Source of the DNA: an uncultured Lachnospiraceae bacterium
GTDB taxonomy: Bacteria > Bacillota > Clostridia > Lachnospirales > Lachnospiraceae
Reading direction: 5' to 3'
Length of the DNA stretch: 64,000 bases
Assembly (NCBI GenBank): GCA_910586705.1
Contig: CAJUJK010000018.1
Location: forward strand, 10,943-74,942
In this document: piece by piece, positions 35,218 to 44,091 of the stretch
How the letters are laid out: each line of letters opens with the position of its first letter
Numbering within the stretch: the first letter of the stretch is position 1
Translations under genes and position numbers: made by a program
Notes under the pieces: generated by a model
The model's input: the letters and a program-made list of their open reading frames with translations, nothing else
Told to the model about the DNA's origin: nothing
Databases searched by the model: none

Positions 35218-36312
35218 TTATACTGCCTCCTTTTTCAACAAACCGTACAGTTTCCTGATATCCTTATTAAAGTAAACACGCACCGCTACCCGGACAAATG
35301 TGAAAAACCGAAGTTTCCCTCTGATAAACACACGTCCCTCCAGACGTTTTTTCTCAAAATCCCCGACCACATTCACCTGTGGACCGAGAAGCGGATACAA
35401 CATACCGCAGACGGCGAGAATCTCCCCGGTCGTCGCGGGATCGTCCATGCCGACAATCAGCGCTGCCTCGAACCTGTCCGGCTTCAGCCGCTTAAAAATC
35501 GTCAGAAGTTCCTTTTTACAGAGGGCAAAGGAACGCCTGAACGGCTCGCCCTCTATCACGCCCTTGTAATACCCTATAGTATTTGATACAGACCTTATTT
35601 TATCACAGATATTTTCGATTGTGTACTGTATATTTTCAAAGATACTCTTAATTTTTACGAAAATGTTACGAAGAATCTCCGGAATCACACGCAGCTTGTC
35701 CCATAATGTGGGCTTTTTGCCGGGTTCCTCCGCGGGTTCCTCCGCGGTTTCCTCATCCGTCTCCCCGTTTTGATCTTCGCGTTTATTCGTCGCGCCGGGG
35801 ACATCCGTTTCCTCCTGCGCCGCCAGACTTTCGTAATTCAGCTTCTTTTCTGTCGCTTTTTCGCCTTCTCTGCCTTGTGTCACCGTCTCTGCGGAAGATT
35901 TTGATTCCGACACCGTTGTCACATTTTCTCCGTCCGGCGGCTCCGCCCCCTTTTCCTGTGACACCGGCTCCTTTCCTTTCTCCGGCTTCTTCCTGCCTTT
36001 ACGTCTTTCCGCCTCCGCCTTCCCGCTGCGCTTCTCTCTCTTCGGCAGCCTGAAAACGGGAAACACCGTAAGGCGCGCCCGCACAGACAGGCCTCCGGCA
36101 AAACGTATCAGCACGTTCACAAAATGCAAAAGCCATGTGACCTTCACCGTGACAACAACGGGCGGCTCCCCCTCGCCCTCCTTCCTCACCGCCTCGATCC
36201 GATAGCGGACCGGCACAAAGAGAGCGCAGCCAACGCACAAAAGCAACACGCCCAGTATACACAGGAGCACAATCCCTATAATCTTTAAAATCAGCAGCAG
36301 TATATGTAACAT
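35218..36312 (-). CDS. DUF2953 membrane protein (YtfI-like)
   Basis: A 364-residue protein with an N-terminal hydrophobic segment (residues 3-30), a long charged low-complexity region (about 95-200, Lys/Glu/Pro rich) and the C-terminal DUF2953 domain with GTGEILAVCG-like sequence (VGMDDPATTGEILAVCGML). It pairs with gerW in spore formers. The charged linker is longer than in YtfI. Function unknown. Confidence 0.87.
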   Translation of the reverse strand: MLHILLLILKIIGIVLLCILGVLLLCVGCALFVPVRYRIEAVRKEGEGEPPVVVTVKVTWLLHFVNVLIRFAGGLSVRARLTVFPVFRLPKREKRSGKAEAERRKGRKKPEKGKEPVSQEKGAEPPDGENVTTVSESKSSAETVTQGREGEKATEKKLNYESLAAQEETDVPGATNKREDQNGETDEETAEEPAEEPGKKPTLWDKLRVIPEILRNIFVKIKSIFENIQYTIENICDKIRSVSNTIGYYKGVIEGEPFRRSFALCKKELLTIFKRLKPDRFEAALIVGMDDPATTGEILAVCGMLYPLLGPQVNVVGDFEKKRLEGRVFIRGKLRFFTFVRVAVRVYFNKDIRKLYGLLKKEAV

Positions 36313-36340
36313 TTCGTCTCCAAGTATCCTGTTTCAGAAC

Positions 36341-36670
36341 CTATTTGTGAAAGTTCTCCGGGTCAATCCCGGAAAGATACGTCACAAGCTGCGCCTGCCC
36401 GGTCGCGGCAAGCGACTCCTGCGCGATCTGTTCGATCACATCAAAAGCTTCCTCCCTGCCGTTTGCCAGTCCGACAATACATCCGGGCGGATTTTCTTTA
36501 TAGTACCACTGGGAAAGCATCAGACTGTGATACACCGAAAGCCGTTCCGTCTCGCTCTCGTAGGCGATCACATAAAGCCATGGCTGCTTTTTGTGGCGTT
36601 TCAGCTTCTTTATAGCCTTCTCTGGCTTTTTTACAGTATCCCCAATATAGAGGTTTTTATAAAAGTTCAT
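36341..36670 (-). CDS. Conserved hypothetical protein
   Basis: A 109-residue soluble protein, basic at the start (KKPEKAIKKLKRHKKQ) and then mixed. I do not recognise a domain. AAAGGG lies about eight bases before the ATG. It is 28 bases upstream of the DUF2953-gerW pair on the same strand and is probably co-transcribed with it. Confidence 0.7.
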   Translation of the reverse strand: MNFYKNLYIGDTVKKPEKAIKKLKRHKKQPWLYVIAYESETERLSVYHSLMLSQWYYKENPPGCIVGLANGREEAFDVIEQIAQESLAATGQAQLVTYLSGIDPENFHK

Positions 36671-36751
36671 CGCAAAATCCCTTTAAGTCCAAGCTTGCGT
36701 TTAGTATATCACATCCAGATATAATAAGACAGGAAAATTTCCCGCGCCAGA

Positions 36752-36925
36752 TCACATCTGCTTTCTCACCACCGCATACTCGTCGTCGCGCTGGTAAAAG
36801 GTACATGCAAAACTGCCGCCGCGCAGAAACCGGCTCATATCGTCCTCGTCCAGATCCACCATGCACACATAACACTCATAATCCTCGTCGTACTGATAAT
36901 TGCTGCAAGTATCGCAAATACTCAT
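36752..36925 (-). CDS. Small cysteine-rich DUF6472-like protein
   Basis: A 57-residue acidic protein with CDTC near the start, then CYVC, then a later single Cys in SFACTFYQ: a four- or five-cysteine pattern suggesting metal binding. It resembles the DUF6472 family of Clostridia. I chose the internal ATG at 36925, where the conserved part starts, over a longer frame upstream. Function unknown. Confidence 0.7.
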   Translation of the reverse strand: MSICDTCSNYQYDEDYECYVCMVDLDEDDMSRFLRGGSFACTFYQRDDEYAVVRKQM

Positions 36926-37072
36926 GTTTTCCGCCTTTCCCGGATGTATTCTGTCCGTGCTCTCACATTGTAAAGCGAGCTTCCCGCTGTCCGTGATTTT
37001 TCCCTGTTTTCGCAATCCATACCGTTTTTTGTACAATCTGTACCGTTTTACCCATAATGCGGCAGGAAACGA

Positions 37073-37100
37073 TTGACTTCTCATGCAGAAGTTTTATACT
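37073..37100 (+). promoter_or_regulatory. Sigma-A promoter of the HD-GYP gene
   Basis: TTGACT (37073-37078) and TATACT (37095-37100) are spaced 16 bases. A leader of about 90 nt follows, with GGAGG six bases before the ATG. Confidence 0.75.
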
Positions 37101-37196
37101 AAATATATACGTTATACGAAAATATAAATTATTTTACCACTACATATAGGGGCATGTCCCGTTCTATATACAGCCCCGCAGAAACGGAGGTTTCCT

Positions 37197-38258
37197 ATGA
37201 AAGATGTAGCACGCATGGCACTGGAAAACGGCATGATCATCGGTGAAGACATCTACAATTACCAGAGCGAACTGGTCATCCCGAGAGACACCAAGGTGGA
37301 CGCCAAGGTCATCAAAAAACTGGAGCGCCACTCCATTATCTGCGTTCCCGTCAAGGAAGAGATCGACTTCGCCACCACCCACTTTGAAAAAGTGCGTCTG
37401 AGCCGGGAATTTCAGACTTTCCAGCTCACCTACAACAACTGTATGCCGATCTACTCCAAGCTGATGAACCACTTCGTCGAAACAGGCGTCTGGAAAAGCA
37501 CGAGCCAGCTGAAAGATATCTATCTGAAAATCGCGGCATGTGCGAAAACCGGGGAGGCGCTTCTCGACTTCCTGTACAACATGCTCCCCCGGGAGGACAC
37601 CATGACCCATGCCCACTGTCTCAATTCCGCCCTGCTCGCCGGCGTTTTCGGCACTTGGTGGGAATTGCCGCAAGACGATGTGATGCTCTTAATCCAGTGC
37701 GGTTTCTTCTACGATATCGGAAAGTTAAAACTCCCGCAGGATCTTCTCTGGAAATCCGAGAAACTGACCGATCTGGAATACACAAAGCTGAAAACCCACA
37801 CCATGCTCGGGTTTGAACTGCTAAAAGACCAGCCCGAAATTGGCGAACCTGTCATCAAAGCTACGCTACAGCACCATGAGCGCTGCGATGGCTCCGGCTA
37901 CCCCTCCAAGCTGAAAGGCGATAAGATCAACATCTTTGCCAAATATATCGCCGTCATAGATGCCTACGAGGCCATGACATCCGCCCGCACCTACAGACAG
38001 CCGCTCAATCCTTTTCAAGTCATCGAAAACTTTGAGCGGGAAGGCTATGAAAAATATGAAAAAGCCATCCTGCAGCCCATCCTCTACCACATCGCCGCCA
38101 CCCAGCTCGGCTTTATGGTGCGCTTAAGCAACGATGAGGAGGCGTCGGTTTATACGATCAATAAGGACAATCTGGCAAGGCCGCTCTTAAAACGGAAAGA
38201 CGGAAAGTTCATCGACCTTTCCTCAAAGCCGGAACTTACAATAACAGCTATCTTCTAA
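37197..38258 (+). CDS. HD-GYP domain protein with a variant HD motif
   Basis: A 353-residue cytoplasmic protein. Residues 1-110 are a helical N-terminal region and about 115-300 an HD-GYP domain, the fold that hydrolyses cyclic di-GMP. Expected motifs are HHERCDGSGYP (226-236), H201 and AVIDAYEAMTSARTYR. However the defining HD pair reads FFYDIGKLKLP: the metal-binding His is Tyr172. The GYP signature is present. Hydrolysis may be impaired, making it a possible sensor rather than an enzyme. It has its own promoter and faces the division operon with only 12 bases between stop codons. Confidence 0.88.
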   Translation: MKDVARMALENGMIIGEDIYNYQSELVIPRDTKVDAKVIKKLERHSIICVPVKEEIDFATTHFEKVRLSREFQTFQLTYNNCMPIYSKLMNHFVETGVWKSTSQLKDIYLKIAACAKTGEALLDFLYNMLPREDTMTHAHCLNSALLAGVFGTWWELPQDDVMLLIQCGFFYDIGKLKLPQDLLWKSEKLTDLEYTKLKTHTMLGFELLKDQPEIGEPVIKATLQHHERCDGSGYPSKLKGDKINIFAKYIAVIDAYEAMTSARTYRQPLNPFQVIENFEREGYEKYEKAILQPILYHIAATQLGFMVRLSNDEEASVYTINKDNLARPLLKRKDGKFIDLSSKPELTITAIF

Positions 38259-38270
38259 AAGCTGCCCTTT

Positions 38271-39758
38271 TCACTCCTCAAAACAGGCATCCAGAATCCG
38301 CTTCGCAATGGGCACGGCGTAGTCTCCGCCGCTGCCCGCCCCTTCTATGATGATTGTCACGCACACCTGCGGGTCCTCCACCGGGGCGAACCCCGTAAAC
38401 CATGCGTGGGAGTCCGTCTTGACTTTATTGTACTCCGCTGAGCCGGTCTTTCCTGCCGCCGTGTAGGAGAGCCCGGAAAGCTTGGTGCCCGTGCCGCTCT
38501 TTACCACTTCCTCCATCAGTTCTGTCATAGTCCGCGCCTCCTCCTCGCTCATCAGCCGCTTGTAGGAGCCCGGGGTAAACTGTTTGACCACCGTCTTTTC
38601 GCTTGTTTCCACCCGCTCTAAAAGATAGGGCTTCATCAGCGTGCCGCCGTTTGCGATGGCGCAGGTAATCATATTAAGCTGCAGGGGCGTCATCTGCGTG
38701 GTTCCCTGTCCGATCGCCGCCTGCATCACATCCGCGTCGGTTGTATCCGCATCTATGACAAGTTTACTCTGGTTGTAAGCGAAATCCACCTTCAGTTCCC
38801 GGTTAAACAAAAGCTCGTCCAGCGTATCGCCGAATTTCTCCCGGTCAAGGGAAAGCCCTATGCTGGCAAAGGCGGAATTGCAGGATTTCGCAAAGGCTTT
38901 GGAGAAGTCCTCGCTTCCGTGCGCCGTGCCGTGATAACAGTTGATCTTCTCCTCCCCGTGGGAGAAGCTGCCGCCGCACTGGAATCTGAACTGACCAATC
39001 GAGTCAACATTTTCCCTGATATATTCCAGCGCCGTCACGATCTTAAAGGTAGAGCCGGGCGGGTACAGCCCCTGCGTTACCCGGTTTAACAGGACGCTGC
39101 TCTCCTTGTCGGCGATCAGCCCGTCCCAGATCTCATCAATCTCATTCGGATCGAAGTCCGGCTTTGACACCATGGCAAGGATCCGCCCCGTGGATGGCTC
39201 TGACACGATCACAGCCCCGCTGTAAATGCCGAGGGAATCATAGGCGATCTGCTGTAAATCCACGTCCAGTGTAGTGATCACACTGTCTCCCGGATACTTT
39301 TCGCCCGCCACGTCGCTTGCCACTTTCTCGGAAAGTCTGGTGTTGGAGTTGATCAGGTAATAATTCGCCTGCGCCTCTATGCCATACCTGCCGTTGGAGG
39401 CATAGCCCACCGCGTGGGAAAACATATTGGCGTAAGGGTACACCCGGACTTCCTCCCCCTCTGCATCCGTCGCCGTCTCCGCCAGAATCTGCCCGCCTGC
39501 CGCGTAAATCGTGCCCCGGCTGTTTTGTGCCACGAGAATTTCCTGCCTCGTGTTGTAGCTGTTATTCATCAGCGTCTGCCTGTGGGTGACCGCATAGTGG
39601 CACGTATAGCCCATCATCACGAAAAACAGTCCCACAAAGAACCATGTGACCGTCATAATCTGCCGGTTACGCTTCTTCCTCGTCTTCCCAGTCCTGCGGT
39701 TCGTCTCCCGCTCTTCGCGCTCTCTTCTTTCTGTTCTTTCGTTTTCTGTTCTTGGCAC
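38271..39758 (-). CDS. Class B penicillin-binding protein, partner of the adjacent FtsW-like protein
   Basis: A 495-residue transpeptidase. A very basic/acidic cytoplasmic tail (residues 1-34) precedes one membrane segment (about 37-53). Active-site motifs are STFK in YPPGSTFKIV, SCN in KSCNSAF and KTG in AAGKTGSAEY. It is short for a class B PBP, with a reduced pedestal, like clostridial PbpA/SpoVD relatives. The start is a GTG at 39758 with AAGGAG six bases upstream. This puts its first 31 codons inside the end of the ftsW-like gene. An internal ATG at 39656 has poorer signals. It may serve septation or sporulation. Confidence 0.92.
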   Translation of the reverse strand: MPRTENERTERREREERETNRRTGKTRKKRNRQIMTVTWFFVGLFFVMMGYTCHYAVTHRQTLMNNSYNTRQEILVAQNSRGTIYAAGGQILAETATDAEGEEVRVYPYANMFSHAVGYASNGRYGIEAQANYYLINSNTRLSEKVASDVAGEKYPGDSVITTLDVDLQQIAYDSLGIYSGAVIVSEPSTGRILAMVSKPDFDPNEIDEIWDGLIADKESSVLLNRVTQGLYPPGSTFKIVTALEYIRENVDSIGQFRFQCGGSFSHGEEKINCYHGTAHGSEDFSKAFAKSCNSAFASIGLSLDREKFGDTLDELLFNRELKVDFAYNQSKLVIDADTTDADVMQAAIGQGTTQMTPLQLNMITCAIANGGTLMKPYLLERVETSEKTVVKQFTPGSYKRLMSEEEARTMTELMEEVVKSGTGTKLSGLSYTAAGKTGSAEYNKVKTDSHAWFTGFAPVEDPQVCVTIIIEGAGSGGDYAVPIAKRILDACFEE

Positions 39759-41067
39759 GTCTGTCTCCTTCGTCCCGTCTGATAATATAAAGCCCTTCTA
39801 TAATAAAGAACATGACCAATGTAGTCAATACCGAACTGCCCCCGTAACTGATAAAGGGCAGTGTCACACCCGTCATGGGAATAAACTTGGTTCCCCCGCC
39901 AATGGTCAGGAACACCTGAAAAATATAGGTGACGCCCAGCCCGAAGGCGATCAGTCTGTAAAACCTGTCCTGAAGCTTCAAGGCAATGTTCATGCACATG
40001 ATAAAACTGCTGATGCAGATCAGTATCAGACACATGGAAAAGAGAATGCCCAGCTCTTCCGCCACCGCCGAGAATACAAAGTCCGCCTCCACCAGCGGAA
40101 TCGACGTGGGATTTCCCCGAAACAGCCCCAGACCGAACCACCCGCCGCTGCTGATGCCAAACAGGGACTGGGTAATCTGGAACCCCGCGTCGTCGATGCA
40201 GCTGAACGGATCCCGCCACGCTTGTACGCGCACCTGCACATGGGAGAACATCTGAAAGGCGACAACCGCCGCCCCCGCGCCGCCTGCCACCCCCAGAAAC
40301 AGGTAAACCCATCTGCCTGTGGCGATAAACACCATAAGTACATACACCACAAAGAAGATCAGCGCGCTCCCCAGATCCTTAGACGCCACCAGTATCAGCA
40401 CATGGGCGCCCGCCAGCACCGCCGTCACCGCGACCCGCAGGAAATCCCACGTCTCGCCAAACGCGCTGGCAACGAAAAAGACGAATACAATCTTCACAAA
40501 CTCCGAGGGCTGGAAGGTCACTCCCGCCACCGAGTAGGATATCTTCGACCCGTAAGTGACTGACCCGAGAATCAGCACTACCCCCAGAGCCGCAATGCCG
40601 ATTCCCGCGTACACCCACGTCAGGCTCTTTAGAAATTTCAGATTCCGTATAAAGAAGGGAACCGCCATACCGATGATGATGGACGCCGTCACAATAAAAA
40701 ACTGCTTGATCGCCCGCTCATAGGACAGCCTTGTGAGAATCACGAAACCGATACTGAGGAGCATACACATATTATTGATAATCAGAAGATTTCCCTTCGG
40801 ATAGATCATACGGAACAGCATGACCGTGGAAAAAAGCAAGATCTGCTGCAGCACATAAAAGAGCAGATACTCAATCTTTCCCGTCTCAAAGCAGATCACG
40901 AGAAAGCACGAAAAATGCACCAGAAACATCCAGATGTTCTGGCGGAAATACCCGGCTTTACGCCGCTCCTCCTCCTGAAACCGAAACACCAGAAAGCACT
41001 CCAGCGTATAGCAGGCGATAAACAGCGTAATAAAATATTTAGAAAGCTCTGTGATATACAACTCCAT
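39667..41067 (-). CDS. FtsW/RodA/SpoVE-family SEDS protein
   Basis: A 466-residue polytopic protein of the SEDS glycosyltransferase family. Recognisable segments are FQPSEFVKIVFVFF, ASKDLGSALIFF and the C-terminal PMTGVTLPFISYGGSS. The C-terminal 40 residues are an Arg/Lys run followed by an acidic end (QDWEDEEEA), a cytoplasmic tail not usual for RodA. Together with zapA and a class B PBP it most likely works in septal synthesis. It overlaps the next gene by 92 bases and is two bases after the U32 gene. Confidence 0.93.
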   Translation of the reverse strand: MELYITELSKYFITLFIACYTLECFLVFRFQEEERRKAGYFRQNIWMFLVHFSCFLVICFETGKIEYLLFYVLQQILLFSTVMLFRMIYPKGNLLIINNMCMLLSIGFVILTRLSYERAIKQFFIVTASIIIGMAVPFFIRNLKFLKSLTWVYAGIGIAALGVVLILGSVTYGSKISYSVAGVTFQPSEFVKIVFVFFVASAFGETWDFLRVAVTAVLAGAHVLILVASKDLGSALIFFVVYVLMVFIATGRWVYLFLGVAGGAGAAVVAFQMFSHVQVRVQAWRDPFSCIDDAGFQITQSLFGISSGGWFGLGLFRGNPTSIPLVEADFVFSAVAEELGILFSMCLILICISSFIMCMNIALKLQDRFYRLIAFGLGVTYIFQVFLTIGGGTKFIPMTGVTLPFISYGGSSVLTTLVMFFIIEGLYIIRRDEGDRRAKNRKRKNRKKRARRAGDEPQDWEDEEEA

Positions 41068-41069
41068 AA

Positions 41070-43481
41070 TTATTGAATGCCTCTTTTACAATGTCCTGTG
41101 GTATAGTCTTTCCAAGGAAATTCCCCCGTCAAAACTTTCGTGCACTGTGCCCCATCCTCCGTCGTAAAATCGTAGCGCAGCGCGTCCGCAGAGACTCTCT
41201 CCCGCTCCTTCTTTGCGCTGTGCAGGGAGTAAGGGACGCAGTTATATATGACATTATAACAGTGTTCGCAGTTTATCTCCACAGGAAATGTATTGCCCCG
41301 ACGGTCTTTCAGCGCAGACTGCCGTTTTTTCCCCTCTTCCGCGCCGCAAATCCCCGCCGTCTTATGCAGACAGTTTGCCGTGATCATCATGGGAATGCGG
41401 CTGTAGACAGGCAGCGTGGCACACATGCCCCGCTCCTTTGCCGCCCGGACAAGATGCCCTGCCTCCCCCGCGTTCAGCTCATAGGGGAGCGTGATCTGTG
41501 TCGTAAAATCCCGGAAAAACCGCAGCGCATCCGCATTGAAGCAGTAAAGCCCCGCGTCCGGCACGATTTCATAAACCGCGCCGCCGCGATTTTTCTTTCG
41601 GAACGCCTCCCGCTCCCGGCAGATTCTCTGCGCCCACGCAAGCCCTTCCAGACTGCGGACAAGAAAGCCGCACACAAAATCCCCTGTCTGTTCTGACAGC
41701 TCTGCCAACCGCCGCAGATAAGCCGCGTCCCGCTCCCGCAGAATATAGGGAAGCGCCAGATAAAAGGCAGGCGTTGCCCCGGCAGTCTGCGCCCTTACCG
41801 CCCCTGCCATCTCCATGATTTTCGCATGGGACTCCAAAAAAAGATCGCTGTCTATATAAATCCGCCTGCAGCCGCCCCACGAAAGCACCGCCTGCAGCTG
41901 TCCGAGGGTGCATACCGTCGTATCGACCGCCGGTTTTCCCCTCATGTGCTTTTCCACCGCGGGATTTGTTTGTCCGAAACCTTCTGCAACATTCGCCATG
42001 GCGGATTTTTCCACGGCAGATTTTTCGTATGCGGCATTTATACTTGACTGACTTGGTCGGTCTAATTCTCTCCTGATATCATACGCATTCTTAGGGAGCG
42101 AAACTGCCCACTGCCGCCCGGATCGCCCCCGGCTTTCAGCCACCGCCGCCTCAAACTTCTCCACCGCCGCCCGCCGCAGTTCCTTCAGGGCACGAACGGG
42201 TACAAAACACGCGCCCTCCATGGAAACTTCGCAGGCTGTCACCGTCAGAAGGCTGTCCCCGGTCTGGCAGAGCCGGTTTTTCACCTCCTCCTCAGACAAA
42301 GGCGCATTTTTTGCGGTCTGGACCACGTCACCCACAACCGCAGCCGTAAGACGTGCCGAGCCCGTTCTCTCTTCTTCCGCCGCATCATGCCCGCTCTTTC
42401 CCGCCATCAGCCCCGCATCCGCAATGCACATCTGCAGAGGTTCCCCAACCTTCACCACCGCCTGCAGCCGCACCGGCATTTTCTCCGGCTCCCCGATATA
42501 CTGCTCCCGCAGTCGCGCAACCAGCGTTTCATCACACTTCTCGTAGCCGGGCTTTTCCAGTGTAATCATCTCTCGCCCGTTGTGACGCTCGTAGTAGCCC
42601 GTCTGTATCTCGCTGCGGATGTAGAGTCTGCGGAGCCTGTCCATGTCCTCCGGCTCCACCCGGTAACCGTCCGCCCCTTCCCGGTAATAGAGATCGATAT
42701 ACTTGCGGTACACCGCCGTGACGCCCGCCGCGTACTCCGGGCGCTTCATCCGCCCCTCAATCTTAAACGAGTCGATTCCCGCCCCCAGAAGCGATGGCAG
42801 ATATTCCAGTGTGCACATATCTTTCAGGCTCAGCGGATAACCGCTCCCCGAAAGCCGCTTATTTCCACTGTAAATCTCATAGGGCAGTCTGCACGGCTGG
42901 GCGCACCGCCCCCGGTTTCCACTCCTGCCGCCCAGAATACTGCTGAACAGGCACTGGCCCGAATAACAGTAGCACATGGCGCCGTGGATGAAACACTCCA
43001 CCTCCACGCCCGCCTCCTGCCGAATTTTTTTCACTTCCTCTAACGAAAGCTCTCTCGCCGGCACGATGCGGACCGCTCCCTGCTCTTTTAAAAGCGACGC
43101 CCCGCGCACCCCTGTCACCGTCATCTGGGTGCTCACATGCAGGGGCAGACCCGGAAACTGCTCCCTGATATAACAGAAAACACCGAAGTCCTGCACGATC
43201 ACGCCGTCAAGTCCCGCCTCGTAAAAGGGCGCCAGATACTCGTATAGAGACGCCAGCTCCCGCTCCTTTAAGAGCGTATTTACCGTCAGATAAATCTTTT
43301 TTCCATAAAAATGGGCAGACCGAAGCGCGCGGATCATCTCCTCTGTCGTGAAATTATCCGCGTATGCGCGGGCGCCAAACTGCTGTCCGCCCAGATATAC
43401 CGCATCCGCCCCGGCGTTTACCGCCCCCAGAAAGGCTTCATAGCTCCCTGCAGGAGCAAGCAGCTCCACACGTTCTCCCAT
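41070..43481 (-). CDS. U32-family peptidase with DUF3656 (RlhA/collagenase-like)
   Basis: An 803-residue protein. The U32 signature CFIHGAMCYCYSGQCLFSS and the downstream CRLPYE cysteines are intact, so it probably carries an iron-sulfur cluster, as shown for U32 relatives such as RlhA that hydroxylate rRNA or build prephenate-derived groups. A DUF3656 region fills the middle and the C-terminus has a further Cys set (INCEHCYNVIYNC). Annotated widely as a collagenase-like protease, but RNA modification is likelier. It lies between zapA and ftsW, an order found in many Clostridia. Confidence 0.9.
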   Translation of the reverse strand: MGERVELLAPAGSYEAFLGAVNAGADAVYLGGQQFGARAYADNFTTEEMIRALRSAHFYGKKIYLTVNTLLKERELASLYEYLAPFYEAGLDGVIVQDFGVFCYIREQFPGLPLHVSTQMTVTGVRGASLLKEQGAVRIVPARELSLEEVKKIRQEAGVEVECFIHGAMCYCYSGQCLFSSILGGRSGNRGRCAQPCRLPYEIYSGNKRLSGSGYPLSLKDMCTLEYLPSLLGAGIDSFKIEGRMKRPEYAAGVTAVYRKYIDLYYREGADGYRVEPEDMDRLRRLYIRSEIQTGYYERHNGREMITLEKPGYEKCDETLVARLREQYIGEPEKMPVRLQAVVKVGEPLQMCIADAGLMAGKSGHDAAEEERTGSARLTAAVVGDVVQTAKNAPLSEEEVKNRLCQTGDSLLTVTACEVSMEGACFVPVRALKELRRAAVEKFEAAVAESRGRSGRQWAVSLPKNAYDIRRELDRPSQSSINAAYEKSAVEKSAMANVAEGFGQTNPAVEKHMRGKPAVDTTVCTLGQLQAVLSWGGCRRIYIDSDLFLESHAKIMEMAGAVRAQTAGATPAFYLALPYILRERDAAYLRRLAELSEQTGDFVCGFLVRSLEGLAWAQRICREREAFRKKNRGGAVYEIVPDAGLYCFNADALRFFRDFTTQITLPYELNAGEAGHLVRAAKERGMCATLPVYSRIPMMITANCLHKTAGICGAEEGKKRQSALKDRRGNTFPVEINCEHCYNVIYNCVPYSLHSAKKERERVSADALRYDFTTEDGAQCTKVLTGEFPWKDYTTGHCKRGIQ

Positions 43482-43546
43482 ATCCCGACTCCATTTCTTA
43501 TAAAAAGAGCAGACCCGGGGATCTGCTCCATACTTTTCCTGTTCTG

Positions 43547-43957
43547 TTATTTCCCTTTGCGCTCCTTCAGTTCCGTCTCCATGCGCACGATCTGCTTCGC
43601 ATTTTCGTTCGCTTCCTGCTGGAGAGTCTTAACGTTTTTCTCGGTACTTTCCAACTTCATCTGCGCTGCGATCAGATCATGCTTCAACGCGTACACTTCG
43701 TCGTTCTTGCTCTTTAAATCCTCTTCCAAAATACTGATCTGCTTCTTTGCCTTAAAATAGTCGTCCGCGATATTGAGCTGCAAAAGCACGTTCTGCGTAT
43801 CCATCGGCTGCCGTCTGAAACTGTCAATCTTATTGTACTCGGCTATTTTATTATTTATGTAGGACGCCACCTTCTGCAGGTACTCCTCACTCTCATCACC
43901 GCTCAGCGTAAAAACCTTGCCGGCGATAATTACTTCTGTATCTGTTTTTATTGACAT
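43547..43957 (-). CDS. zapA: Cell division protein ZapA
   Basis: A 136-residue FtsZ-ring stabiliser. The N-terminal globular part has IAGKVFTLSGDESEEYLQKVASYIN. The C-terminal half (about residues 60-130) is a long coiled coil with regular Leu/Ile spacing. GGAGGGG precedes the ATG, and a near-consensus promoter lies about 45 bases upstream. It is the first gene of the zapA-U32-ftsW-pbp operon. Confidence 0.94.
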   Translation of the reverse strand: MSIKTDTEVIIAGKVFTLSGDESEEYLQKVASYINNKIAEYNKIDSFRRQPMDTQNVLLQLNIADDYFKAKKQISILEEDLKSKNDEVYALKHDLIAAQMKLESTEKNVKTLQQEANENAKQIVRMETELKERKGK

Positions 43958-43997
43958 AGGAGCGCCCCTCCATCGCTGAACCTACACTATCATTCCC

Positions 43998-44026
43998 ATT
44001 ATAGCTGTCTTAATGCGGAATTTCAA
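43998..44026 (-). promoter_or_regulatory. Sigma-A promoter of the zapA operon
   Basis: Minus-strand TTGAAA (44021-44026) and TATAAT (43998-44003) with a 17-base spacer, one of the best promoters in the window. It lies in the zapA upstream gap after the beta-helix/LysM gene. Confidence 0.8.
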
Positions 44027-44091
44027 GTCCCACTTTCACAGATATGTAATATTTCCGTAACATTTATACCATATGTCACACAAAGGGAAGG

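Noticed and set aside
37101..37196. Cyclic di-GMP riboswitch before the HD-GYP gene
   Set aside because: The leader is about 90 nt, A+T rich, and lacks the conserved GEMM features.
39656..39758. PBP start at the internal ATG 39656
   Set aside because: The only purine-rich stretch is too far upstream, whereas the GTG at 39758 has AAGGAG at ideal spacing; kept as an alternative only.
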